Below, in pieces: positions 1-10,300 of a DNA stretch of 64,000 nucleotides. The notes beneath the pieces were generated by a model that saw only the letters and a program-made list of their open reading frames with translations, was not told the origin of the DNA and did no database searches. The translations under genes were made by a program, and so were the position numbers. The first letter of the stretch is position 1, and the number at the start of each line of letters is the position of its first letter. This stretch comes from Neurospora tetraspora. Taxonomy: Eukaryota > Ascomycota > Sordariomycetes > Sordariales > Sordariaceae. The stretch covers positions 4,774,001 to 4,838,000 of the forward strand of contig NW_026944386.1 in assembly GCF_033439725.1 (NCBI RefSeq). Reading direction: 5' to 3'.

Positions 1-219
1 AGCTCCCCCCTCGTCCTCACCCTCCTGTTCACTCACTTCCCCCTCTGGGATTCTAACTTATCACCAAATTACCCATTCCCCTCTTTCCTGCTCTTCATCA
101 TTTGTCCCCTCACGCTTTTTTCCCCCTTTCTCATCTGCATTCTCTTCACATAACTCTTTTCAATCCCTCCACTCTCTCTCTCTCTCTATCACCATACTAA
201 TAAGTCACAAAAAGCCGTC

Positions 220-429
220 GTGACAGTCACCCCCACCACCTCCTCCACCTCCACCTCCTCCACAACCACCACCGTCTACTCCTCTTCCTCCAGCACTTCG
301 GGCGTCACCACCTCCACCTCCACCTCCACCGCGTCTACGGTGCCTAGCGCCGCGGCTGGAAAGGTGCCGCTGCAGGGACCGGCGGTTGGGCTTGGAGTTT
401 TTGCGGCTGCGGGAATGGCTTTGTTGTGA
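220..429 (+). CDS. 3'-terminal exon of a Ser/Thr-rich, probably GPI-anchored protein (cut by window edge)
   Basis: The open frame runs from 154 to a TGA at 427-429 and has no convincing ATG, so this is the last exon of a gene whose start lies left of the window. A branch-like TACTAATA sits near 195-202; the acceptor is probably the CAG at 224-226, so the first few codons are uncertain. The peptide is a Ser/Thr-rich stalk (alternating Thr, Ser and Val) followed by a small-residue stretch (SAAAGK) and a hydrophobic Ala/Gly/Val/Leu tail ending at the stop. That is the usual layout of a GPI-attachment signal on fungal wall or plasma-membrane proteins. The catalytic or binding part, if any, is outside the window, so the function cannot be named. 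Confidence 0.6.
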   Translation: MTVTPTTSSTSTSSTTTTVYSSSSSTSGVTTSTSTSTASTVPSAAAGKVPLQGPAVGLGVFAAAGMALL

Positions 430-1429
430 AGAGGTTTTCCTTTTACTTTCTTGGTGATTGAGTATTTTCCTTTGTTTGTGTGCTGTTTTGGGGTTGTCTT
501 TCTTGTTCTTGGTTTACGAGTTTGGGTGTTGGTTGTGGGTGTTGTTGGGTTGTTTGAGTCACTAAGTGAGTGAGTGAGTGAGCGAGGAGATGATGTGGTG
601 TGGTGTCTGTTGTAATGTTCCGTGGTATGGTGGTGTCTACTGCCTAGTGCCTAGTGATGGGAGGTGGAATAGAAGATGGATGGTATGGTGGTAGTGGTTA
701 TACACAAATCATGATGTTGAGTACACGCTACTGTTGATTGTTGAACACAAATGGGGCAGTGGTTGTTGCTGATTTTCTTTTTCTTGGTTTCGTGGTGGTT
801 GGGGTGAAGATATTCTTGGAGAGTGTGAGTGAGGCATCCAGTTCCGATAGAGGAGAGGATTGGACGAGGGGAGATGTGTTGGCGAGAAGGTTGAAATCAG
901 GGCAATAACACCAGGGGAAGGATGGTGGTGGTTGAAAGATGTTAGGGGTCTGGGATTGAGTTCCTGGAGAGGGCGGAGGTGGAGTAGGAGGCAGTAGGTA
1001 TGGAGGCACATCAACATCAACGACGGCATCAGGAAAGTGGACTTGGGTGGTGATGGTGGTTTCGGCAACCACAATCACAGAGGCAGTGTGGGCAGCGGTG
1101 CGAGTAGGCGATGGGGATGGGAGCTTCGCGAAGATAAAGTTCTTGAGGTGGAGGGTATGTGATGATGGAGAGGAGGAGGAGGAGAAGCATGAGGAGGCGT
1201 AATATGGAGTATTGTACATATACGAAGGGTTAATAATGAGTTTCTTTTCCTCGGTCTTGGAAGATGTCACAACTCGTTTCGAAATCTTCGACACCTGCGG
1301 AAAAAAAAAATGGTGAATCATGTCAGGAGATTGATCACCACTTCGAAAATGCAAAAAGGAAGAAAAAAAAAAGAAATGGTTGCTGATCGCGGATGCATGA
1401 ACCGCGAAAAGTCAAAAAGATGTTGTAAA
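430..1429. other. Intergenic region with a doubtful minus-strand reading frame
   Basis: This stretch begins with the 3' flank of the GPI-protein exon, including a short GTGA run near 564-585. A minus-strand frame is open between about 1321 and 728 (Pro/Ser/Thr-rich, ending in a basic KPRKRKS patch) and has an acceptor-like T-run plus CAG at its upstream end near 1300. No donor exon, domain or clear codon bias was found, so it is not called as a gene. It could be a terminal exon of an unrecognised protein. Confidence 0.4.
1414..1418 (-). terminator. Pol III T-run after tRNA-Trp
   Basis: Five consecutive T on the minus strand, about 11 nt past the 3' end of the tRNA-Trp; the standard RNA polymerase III stop signal. 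Confidence 0.7.
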
Positions 1430-1501
1430 TGACCCCAACCCGATTTGAACGGATAACCTTTCGATCTGGAGTCGAACGCGCTACCGTTGCGCCATGAGGC
1501 C
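1430..1501 (-). tRNA. tRNA-Trp (anticodon CCA)
   Basis: On the minus strand 72 nt fold as a full cloverleaf: acceptor GGCCTCA/TGGGGTC (wobble pairs allowed), D stem GCGC/GCGC, anticodon stem TTCGA/TCGAA with loop CTCCAGA (anticodon CCA), variable loop AGGTT, and T stem ATCCG/CGGGT around loop TTCAAAT. No intron is present. A run of five T on the minus strand (1414-1418) follows about 11 nt downstream and fits a Pol III terminator. Internal A- and B-box promoter positions are conserved. Confidence 0.95.
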
Positions 1502-2062
1502 TTGTTGAAAACAGAAGCTGTAACAAGACCTTATGAGAGCAAGTCTAGAGCTGTGCAACCAGTGACAGCTTCCTTGTATTCCCAAATTCCTTCAATATGA
1601 ACGGAAGAAACGGTGTCGAGCGTTGGTAAGCCTTTGAACCCTTTTCCCCCTTAAAAGTTCCGAAGGTTTTGCTATGGAGACTGACGGCATAGCTCTGCGT
1701 GGGTTACTGGTTGGCCTCAGCTATTGGAGGAAGCTCTGGAAATACGAATAACGTAGCAATACGAAATCGTTAATAGTTACGCAGCCCTGACTTACACGCA
1801 TCGGTAGTTTTGGCGTACCATACTGTAAATTACACCGACCCACCCCCACACTTTTGTCCCGCTCGCCGCGCTGACTCTTTTTTGTCCCCAGCCTTCAACT
1901 TTCCCACTTCAAACCTCAACCTCACCCAGCATCCCCCAACTCTTTCCATTCCGCCATCATCTCCAAAGGATCACTCCTACCTCGCGACTTTCTAGCGCCC
2001 GTCAACATCCTCCCCGCACCAACCCGAACCGAGCAAACTTTCTTGGAACCAAACCAGCCAAA
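1502..2062. other. Divergent intergenic region between tRNA-Trp and DPH3
   Basis: Non-coding by eye. The last 200 bases before DPH3 are C-rich and pyrimidine-rich, as in many fungal core promoters. No clear TATA box or other named site was seen. Confidence 0.5.
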
Positions 2063-2441
2063 ATGTCGGACGAAGAATACTCCATCTACGACGAAGTCGA
2101 AATCGAAGACATGACCTACGACCCGGCTCTGCAGACGTATTCGTACCCCTGCCCATGCGGCGACAAGTTCGAGATTGCGCTCGCCGACCTCCAGGACGGT
2201 CAGGACATTGCCGTTTGCCCGAGCTGTAGCTTGATGGTTAGGGTCATTTTTGAGCTTGTGAGTATCGCCCTTTTCTCTTGGCCAGGGACTGGGTGGAAAG
2301 ATGGTGGGGGGCAGAAAGGATTCGCGAGAACGGAATCGCAGAGAATGCAAGTCTTAAGAGTACGGTGGCTAACCGATGCGTTAATAGGATAACCTCCCTA
2401 AGGCCCCGGATGCCGCGGCGCCTATTGCTGTTTCTGCTTAA
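2063..2441 (+). CDS. DPH3: Diphthamide biosynthesis protein 3 (Kti11/DPH3), CSL zinc finger
   Basis: Two exons, 2063-2257 and 2388-2441, encode 82 aa, the usual length of this family. The intron has donor GTGAGT, branch GCTAACC and acceptor AATAG, and the join restores the conserved end ELDNLPKAP. The zinc-binding cysteines are C30, C32 (PCPCGDKF) and C52, C55 (VCPSCS), the hallmark of the CSL/DPH-type zinc finger. In yeast Dph3 donates electrons to the Dph1-Dph2 radical-SAM enzyme that starts diphthamide formation on eEF2, and also works with Elongator in tRNA wobble modification. ATG 2063 has a good context (CAAAATGTC) and opens the acidic [17 protein letters not shown] start typical of the family. 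A cytosolic protein is expected. Confidence 0.95.
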
Positions 2442-3850
2442 AGGTGGACTACGAAGCCGAAAGAGAAATAGAAATGGCGCGGACTTTAGAAGTTGCTCGC
2501 AACGGTTTATTCATGAGTCCCTACACCGAAGCCGAGGGCTAGGGAAACACCGGCCCATTCCAACTTCAACTCGCGACCAAACCCACAACACAACCAACAA
2601 TGTTCACAACATGGCGATTGTCTTCTCGAGCCCAGCCCGTCGTCTTTGCCTACATCAAGATCATGTCATGCTGTACGGCAAGCCAGCCAACCAAGCGAAC
2701 AAGAACAAACTCAACCAAGCCAACCCATCAGCCCGTTGATCCTCCGCCGCCCCTCGCCCATGCGAACAACCCGCACTCGGCCGTCATGACACCTAAACCG
2801 ACTCGACTTGATTCTTGAACAACTCGACCTCGACAGGAAAGCAAACAGCGCCGCCCGGCCGTCCGGATCAAAGATCGAACAACACGCTTCGCGCTACAGG
2901 GTGTTCAACAAAACCCCAAAACAACAAACGTTGACTGCGGCTGGTGACGAGAAAAGAATGGAAGGAACAACGCTCCCTACATCTGAGAATTTACGGTCGG
3001 ACTAGCGAGCGGAGGAAAGCATACAAAATGATTCGTCGACATCTTGGCTCCGCGGCCCTTGGTTTGACTGCGACCATGTGCTTCTGGCGTTTGATATTCG
3101 GATTGGGCTTCACGGAAATGCGACAAGCGTTGTTGCGTTGCAGCGGTTGATCTTGGATTCTGGTCAGAGTAGAACATCAAAAAGCACTCAAACAATGGTT
3201 GAGCGAAGCAAAAAGACAGGGGCTGGATCTGGATAGGGTGGCTTCGATGGCGTTTTGGGTGTGTCTTCAGTATCCGGTCGATAACGTGCGATGGAAGTAG
3301 GAGGGCTTGATCAACGCTTTGGCACCTTGTATAAATTATACAGGTGTTGGTGTTGACTGGAGATCTAATTTGGAATGGCTGGTTTGGAAGTGTTTGGGTA
3401 TCAGCTACAGTTGGCAGGTTTGTTGCTTGAACCTCTACCAAGTAGGAAACCAAGATTCAAGTTGCAAAGAATGACAGAGTTACAAACACCTGCCACGAGA
3501 AGCTTGCAATGACCAAGTATACATGCTGTGTCTCTTGTACGAACATCATTGCATCTAGTGATACTGTAAGTATGCTCATAATTCCTAGAACAGACCGTAT
3601 AAAGCGCGCCATCCAATGTCATCGATATAACCCCATCTAGTCAACTCTCTTCCATTGACTTTTCCTGCATCTTCATCCTCCACCCGTCCCATTGATCTCG
3701 CCAATCACGCTCTACCCCATCCCATGTCCCCCTCCCCCTAAAGTTCGCATCAATTCTCTGATCTCACCAAGCATCTTCCTCCCGTCTGCATCCCTATCCA
3801 CATCAACAGTCTCAGACCTCACCTCCATGTCAGTCAGGTCCCTCATGTTC
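2442..3850. other. Intergenic region between DPH3 and the BTB gene (convergent 3' ends)
   Basis: About 1.4 kb lying between two gene 3' ends. Several short open frames exist on both strands, none with a start, splice pattern or composition that looks real. No repeat or RNA gene was recognised. Confidence 0.5.
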
Positions 3851-5600
3851 CTAACCACCCAAAAACCCCCTCCTCTCATTCCTCCTCCTCTCGCTGCTCA
3901 GCGCATCAAGTTTAACAGCCACCAGGCAACATTCCACCGACGCTTTGGCCGGGTTGGGATTCGGATTCTTCGTCGTGACCGATTGTATACGCAGCCGCCA
4001 CTGGCCGGTTTTGACGATCCATTCCTCGCCGCCTAGCGGTGAGGTTGGAACGGTGGCTACTCCGAAGGGCGGCGGGTTGGAGTCGAGGCGTCGGCGTTTG
4101 CGGGGGTTTTCGGCGGGTGATGTTTGTTGGTGTTGGTGTTGTTGTTGAGGGGTGGAGGGGTTGGATATCTCTAGGGGGGATTCGGCTGTCAAGGGACCGC
4201 CGCCGGCGGAGGAAGGAACGGATGGGACGGAGGGCACTGCGGGGATGGTGGTGGTGCCGGGGGTGTTGATTGTGGTTTCTTCGTGTGCGGGTAGTGGGTA
4301 GGTATTTTGATTAGAGTCGTCTGGCGGCGTCCAGGGTTGGCCGTCTAATGTTATGCTTGCTTCGGGGTCGAGGATGACTCGGACGAGGTCTTCGCTGAGA
4401 GGAGTGTGTCCTGGCGTGGGCGGCTCGCTACTCCTCCCTCCTTTTGCCATTAATAGCCCCAACGGCTGCGTGGAAGAGGGTAAGTTGAGCTTGGTAGCGA
4501 CGACCTCGAACAACTTGGCCACTCTCGTCTTGGTGTCCCTGAAGAACCCCGCCCTCAACTCCTTTCCTCCAGGTCCAAAGTGTAACCGCGTGCCTTCTTC
4601 GCCGACTTCGAGAACGAGTTCCATCGGCTTATCATCCACATACGGCCTGGCATAATTCACCCACCCCGCCAAAGGATCTCCCACCACCGGCTCATTCACC
4701 ACGCTAATCCCGCTCTTTAAGATGTCTCTCAACCTCAGCAAAATCTCCTCCCGTCCCCTCGCCTGATTGAACCCCTTCTCATGCGGAATCAAACTTTGCT
4801 CTAGCCTCTTGAAATTGAAATACCTACAATCCCGTAACAACTCCTGGCGATGGGTCTCATCCCTTATCTTGACCGGGTACCCCCTCAACATATGCAGTAG
4901 TTCCTCAAAGACCTCGGCGCTGCGGTTCGGCACACTAGGCGGGACAATTGACGGCGGACGAATAAGTCCCTCCCTATCCAAACCGGGAAACAAATCCTCG
5001 GGATTGCTGAAAAAGATGGCAAACCCCAGCGTAAAGAAGTTTGGCGTGTTCCCGGGTCCAGAAAGGGAGAAGATGTCCCGCGGGATCTGGAAGGGGGTGG
5101 AGCCGATGGTGATGTGGATGGGTTCCTCGTAGAGCTGGGAGATGAGTTTGGGGAGGGAGTAGAACTGGGCATCGGCGAAGAGACGGACGAAGTGGGTGGC
5201 GTCCCGGGGCCGGACGTGGTAGCCCTGAAGGTGCAGGGAGATGTCTTTGAAGGTAACGGGGTCGCGGTCGATGTAGAGGGTGCGGATGGCGGTGGAGGGG
5301 TCTTGGCCGGCGTCGGAGGCTCGTTTGAGTTGACAGAGGAAGTATTGGGAGAAGTAGGAGGGGGCTGTGAGTGTGTTAGTTGTGTGTGAAGTGTGGGAAA
5401 GGGGGATGAGGTGACACACCATCGGAAGATAATGAGGCACCGGACAGCTTAAAGAGCTCAGAGCCAATCTGTATGGGAAACACTCGCTCATGAGGGAGGA
5501 TATTCGGTATGTGAACTATCCGTTGATGTGAAGAAGCTGAGAAGGATGATACGCCATGTTCACCATTTCTGGAGTGAACATCACCCCCTGAGCTTGTCAT
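3851..5600 (-). CDS. BTB/POZ (T1-fold) domain protein with disordered C-terminus
   Basis: Two exons on the minus strand, 5600-5420 and 5364-3851, encode about 564 aa. The 55-nt intron has donor GTGTGT, branch CTAAC and acceptor ACAG; joining gives FKLSGASLSSDAPSYFSQYF, which matches the opening of T1-type BTB proteins such as the uncharacterised yeast YLR108C/YDR132C pair. The BTB fold covers roughly residues 40-140 (IQIGSELFKLSG, then LYIDRDPVTFKDISLHLQGY). A second conserved segment follows at about 150-330. The C-terminal third is rich in Pro, Ser, Thr and Gln with a basic PRKRRRLD patch that could act as a nuclear signal. The family is expected to self-assemble or to serve as an adaptor; the biochemical role is not known. 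Confidence 0.85.
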
Positions 5601-7361
5601 TGCTAGCTGCTTTCAGTACAAGTTGCTCAAAAAATCGTAGATGATTGTCGTGGCGGATGTGAAGTAGTTGGATTACGGTTTGAATAAGCTCATTGTCCGT
5701 GATTGGTGGAGGTTGGAAGCATTACAAAGTGAGCCTCTTCGTCTTTGTGTAAGTCGTGTCTAGAGCCGGCGCGAACAGTACTTGGGACTTTCAGCAAAGG
5801 AAAGTGGAAATGATAATGAGAAATGTTTCACGGATCGTCAACGGCCATGGTCTACAAAGTGGGATGCAACCGCTTTGGGGAAGAATTGTTACATGTGATG
5901 AAATGTATAAGAGAGAGGGGTCGTAATATTAGAAGTCCCGTCAGCGCGGCACCGGGGGGACTGTCTGGTTATTTTGTCTTTGTGTCGTGTCGTGTCATTG
6001 CAACGAAGAAGTTAACTCCCCGTGAAAGTCTAACCTAAAGCGGTATGGCGTGACCCGCTTTTTAACCGTTAGCACACCCGCAGCGGGCCGTCAAGCAATT
6101 ATGGATCAGCTGTCATCGGGGCTTGGCCAGCTGTCCACTCTGTCCTACTGTAGAGGTACGTACCTTTTTCTGTGGCATCATCAGGCATCGTGCAGTGTCC
6201 CCAAACACAAACGGAAGCATGTCAGATCTCACCTGCTTCGACTTTGTGTTTCCCCATGTCCTGTCACCATGGGCTTGGGATGGTAATTGATTGCTTGCAT
6301 TGGGATTCAAGCCACTCCCAGCGGCCTCGTCTCATTCTTTGATAATTGGCGCGCTCGTCTCTGTAAGGGAGGCTTGTCTCGGAGCAATCTATGCGCCTGG
6401 TTCTGGGGACGTTGGAATCAATGCGATTGGGCAAATTTCGAGGTCAATGCTGTGGAGGGGGGTCTATATCGAACAACGGAAACCATCATGTGTCTTTGGA
6501 GGAGAGGAGGGACTACCTCTATGGAGTTGACGAGGGTTGATGGATTGGTGGTGGTTGAGGTGCCCACTCATGACTGGAGAGCATTCACGAGGAGAAGGAG
6601 CAACATGGAAACCGACGAAACATCACGCTGGGTGGGGATGAGAGGAAGAGCGTCCTACGAGAACTTGCTGAATCCTGTGAAGGAAGCAGGTCGTGATCCT
6701 TCCCTTTCTCGCTGGCTCTTTCCTGTTGCTGCTCGCCTTCGCACCTTCCGGTTTCTGCCATTCGGCTACCAAGATAAGGTCAGCAGAAGCCTGCTCTCCC
6801 CAATGAAAGTGGAAAACAGGCGAGCGTTCAGAGTTTCAGAGTGGTTGGCCACGAATCGAAAATCCCGTCTGGTGTGACCATGTCACACTGCAGTTGACAT
6901 CGTCATTCGGGCTTCGGCAGCGGTTGACTGCTTCCGCAACAGCACCAAACACTCGCTCAGCATGGATGGACCAGACCAGGTCAAACGCCGATACTGGGAC
7001 CTGGCATCAGAAATGAGGGATTCCTTGATCGTTTCGACGTTTGGTGCTTTCTCACAGCCAGTATCATGGACTTTGTCAGCAGTCTTAGGTGGCGGATCTA
7101 TGCGCGAGGCCCTCAGTTTGCGCTTCTGAGGTGAAGTCCATGCCCTTTCCTCCTCCCAGAGGTGCCAACATTACGGATTCCTGCCTCGAAATGGAAGACA
7201 CAATAACTTTGTGGGGTTAGCGAAGCAAAGGCGGGCAAACAATGCCATTGCTTCGTTGCTGGATCGCCAGGGAAATTGTACGAGTCAAAACTCCGTATAA
7301 GCCCATCACTACCTGTTCCCTCGTCCATTCCCGTCCCAGTTTCAATGCTTCCAGAGCTAAC
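5601..7361. other. Divergent intergenic region upstream of two genes
   Basis: About 1.75 kb between the BTB gene start (minus) and the coiled-coil gene (plus). A 196-codon plus-strand frame at 6287-6877 is open but Trp/Arg-rich, lacks splice context and resembles no family I know, so it is taken as chance. No RNA gene or repeat was recognised. Confidence 0.5.
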
Positions 7362-9155
7362 ATGCCCAATCCCAATATGTCTTCAAGTCAGATAGATCAC
7401 GCAAAGGTGGTCTCGGAGCTCTTCCAAGACATCATCACGCACACATCCTACGAGAAGCTCAAGGGCATTTCCGACCAAAATGCTGAGCTCCGCGACAAAG
7501 TCAAAAAGCTCACGACAACTCTTGAGGTGAACCTCGAGAGCCTGCACAACACCAAAGCAAAACTGGACAAATCATGCCAAGACCTGCTAAAGAAAGACGA
7601 ACAAGTCAAGTCTCTTCAGAAGGAGGCCGACCACCTTGGTTCAATACTCACCGCCAAGACACATGAGCTCAAAGAAGGGGCCCAAAACACAACCAGGGCT
7701 GAAGACGCATTCAAAAGGGCGGAACTCGAAATCGAGGATCTTACCAAAAGTCTCGAGGAAGAACGCAAAAAGACCGAAGACAGGGAAGCCATCGAGCAAG
7801 AATTGGAGATGACCAGAAGAGATCTTGATCACTACAGGCAAGAGCTCAGAAAATTGGAGAACTTCTCAATGCCGCTGAAACCTACACGAGTGGAAGAGAT
7901 GTGAGCTGCCCCCCTTTCCCCATGTCTGCTCATCAATCTGACGACAACGATATCCAGAACCTCTCGCTTCACCAAGATTTTCGACCTCGCTTGCGACCTA
8001 GCCAAGAAATTCTTTGGGGCAGACCTTCCCGAGTCTTCCTTAGCCAACGTGACCCTGTGGGATCAACTGAAGAAGCACAACATTGTTCACCAAGCCCGGA
8101 TTCCACTGCCCTTATCCAACACTGTCGCCGCCAAGCAGATGCGCAGCGTCGCTGTTCTCGCTGTCCTTTACGCCGAGCTAAAAGAGCACGTCTTTCAGCC
8201 GACGTATTTGTTCGAGGACCCCCGTGCCAACGATGAGTTTACCAGATTGCTCAAAACCATGGATCCCGCCAAAGAGGCCTATCTGCGCTCTGTTCTCCTT
8301 GGCTCCATTGATAAGGACGTGTGGAAGGAGAAGGTCAAGGCCAAGGTAGAGACACTGAAAGCCAGTGTAGATGACTGCGTTGGGCCGTTGTTGTCAGAGC
8401 CAGAACGAGTTCGTTTCAGGGACCACCTGGACCGTTTCTGCAGAAAGGCTTGTTCTCTTTGGCATTATATGCAGAAGTTGGAGGACAAGGTACACTACTC
8501 GGCTGATGACTGGGTAGTACCAGGCTCGGAAGCTTACCGTCTACTTCCATTGTCATCCATGGTTGTGGTGAGCGAGGAGCTGCCCGATGAGACGTATCCC
8601 GGCGAATATCTCGAAAGCCCCAAGCAAAGACAACCGTTTATGGGAAACGGGCAGTCATCCCCTGTCATGTCTTCCTCAAACGTCACTTTTACTCACGACA
8701 TTGATAGGCTATCGACCTCACCATCACCATCCAGGTCAAGAGCCAGAACGTTCACCATGGCATCAACCGTCGCCACTGCTGCCGCCAGTACCGCAGCTGG
8801 CCCTGGTGATCTCTTGAGCGTTGTCTGGCCGGCCTTCCACATTGACCCAAGCACAGCGGAAGAAGACGTCTACATGATCTCAACAGGCTATGGAGTCTGC
8901 GAGAGTCAGCTCAAGACAGCTAGGGAGGAGGAGGCTTACTCGACTGGCACACATCGCGCGGCCAGGCAGAGTCGAAGACGCCGGGGCATGTCGTCCGCTG
9001 CCAGAAACCGGACTCCGGGGGTCTCAGGATATGGAGATGGCGATGACGGTGACCAGCAAGACGGAGTGTTTGAGTATGGTTGCGAGTCTACGCTGTCGTC
9101 TTTTTTAAATGCAGGTCAGTCGGAGTTGAGCATTGGGTCAAAGAGAGGTTGGTGA
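7362..9155 (+). CDS. Conserved-looking coiled-coil protein of unknown function
   Basis: Two exons, 7362-7900 and 7958-9155, give about 578 aa. The 57-nt intron shows donor GTGAGC, branch CTGAC and acceptor CCAG; the splice joins VEEI to TSRFTKIFDLACDLAKKFF. Residues about 27-170 form a strong heptad coiled coil rich in Lys, Glu and Leu. A helical region follows (about 190-370, including FRDHLDRFCRKACSLWHYM). The C-terminal 200 residues are Ser/Arg-rich and probably disordered. An in-frame ATG at 7242 would add 40 residues; 7362 was preferred because its context (CTAACATGCC) is better and the extra residues look like leader. I do not recognise the family. A scaffold or cytoskeleton-associated role would fit the architecture but is not shown. 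Confidence 0.75.
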
Positions 9156-10300
9156 GGAGGAAAGTGAAAAGAGGGACAAGGCGGCAGAAGGAGCGAAGCA
9201 GTAAAGATTCTGAAGTGAAGAAAGGAAATCTAAAGACAAAGACAAAGACAGCTGAGCCCAATCTGACTTCAATGTTGACGTTCATCTGTTTGTACAACTG
9301 ATGTCTGCCCGATCACTCAACTACTGCAGGAACGTGTATGTTGCAGGTCCAATGCTGCGGCACTGGGTCACTCACGATCTTTCGTCCGTACCCAAAGACA
9401 AACCAATTCACCAATAATGGCTGCCAATTGAGACGCCCTATGCGCTGAATGTTTTGATGTTGAGTGATGCTCAAGAAGCCAGTCCAGATACCACTCTCGT
9501 TACCGAGCAGATGGTTGAGCATTTCAGGGGTTAAAATACCGTACATGGATCTACTCCATAGCCGGTGCAAATCCTCATGGGTTATGCATGCATATACCAC
9601 TTCCGTGATCCCCTCCTTTTCCACGTTGTCAAAGTCAATTCATGTTGTCGTCCAGGTACCCGGTAGATGCACCAAGACGCAGCAGCTTTCTCCACCGCAA
9701 GTTTCCAGAAAAGAAAAACCAATTTAACCCTCGGACTTATGTTGCTGCCCCTGACGCGGTGGCTGGCGATGTTCGAACTTACAAATCCGAAGTTGAGTTC
9801 TGGACCGGCCGTCCGAGGGGGGGAGTCCAGGGGCAAGAACAACAGGCGGAACAGTGCAAGACGGTACCACGGCAACCACTCAGTAACCACCTGCCAGCGA
9901 GCGGGTGGTGATGCCCCTGGTGGCGGACAACGAGGGGCCAAAGGGGGCACGGTGCACGGACCCCCTCTAACTGAATGGTCGTCGCTGTCGCTAAAAGTCC
10001 ACGAGTCGTTCGTTGACGCTTTCCCCCATTGGGCAGGCTGGTGTCAACAATCGAAATTTCCCCACCACGGGCCAGTTCGAGCACGTCCACTTTCTTGTGC
10101 TTCGCCCATCAGGCACTTCCACTTCCGAATCCGCCGCCCGCCAAATCCTCAATTTTGCACATCCCATCCATCCCATCCACCGCATCGCTGCCCTTTCTCC
10201 AACAACCCACCGCGACGCCGTCTTTCGAGTCTTGACAACTTTTTGCTTTCCACTTCTTTCTACTACTACTACTTCTTTAATACACACCAAACCACCCAAA
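9156..10300. other. Intergenic region and alpha-tubulin promoter
   Basis: Holds the 3' flank of the coiled-coil gene and the promoter and leader of alpha-tubulin. The final 60 bases before the tubulin ATG are pyrimidine-rich with a run of ACT triplets (about 10258-10272). A protein-like minus-strand frame at 9624-9313 lacks an ATG and is listed as a finding. No other feature was seen. Confidence 0.5.

Noticed and set aside
1335-1526. Minus-strand frame over the tRNA-Trp
   Set aside because: It is simply the tRNA gene read as protein.
2278-2739. Plus-strand frame of 153 codons overlapping the DPH3 intron and second exon
   Set aside because: The DPH3 splice is well supported and the frame is a shadow running into 3' flank.
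6287-6877. 196-codon plus-strand frame
   Set aside because: Trp/Arg-rich, no family resemblance, no promoter or splice context; taken as chance.
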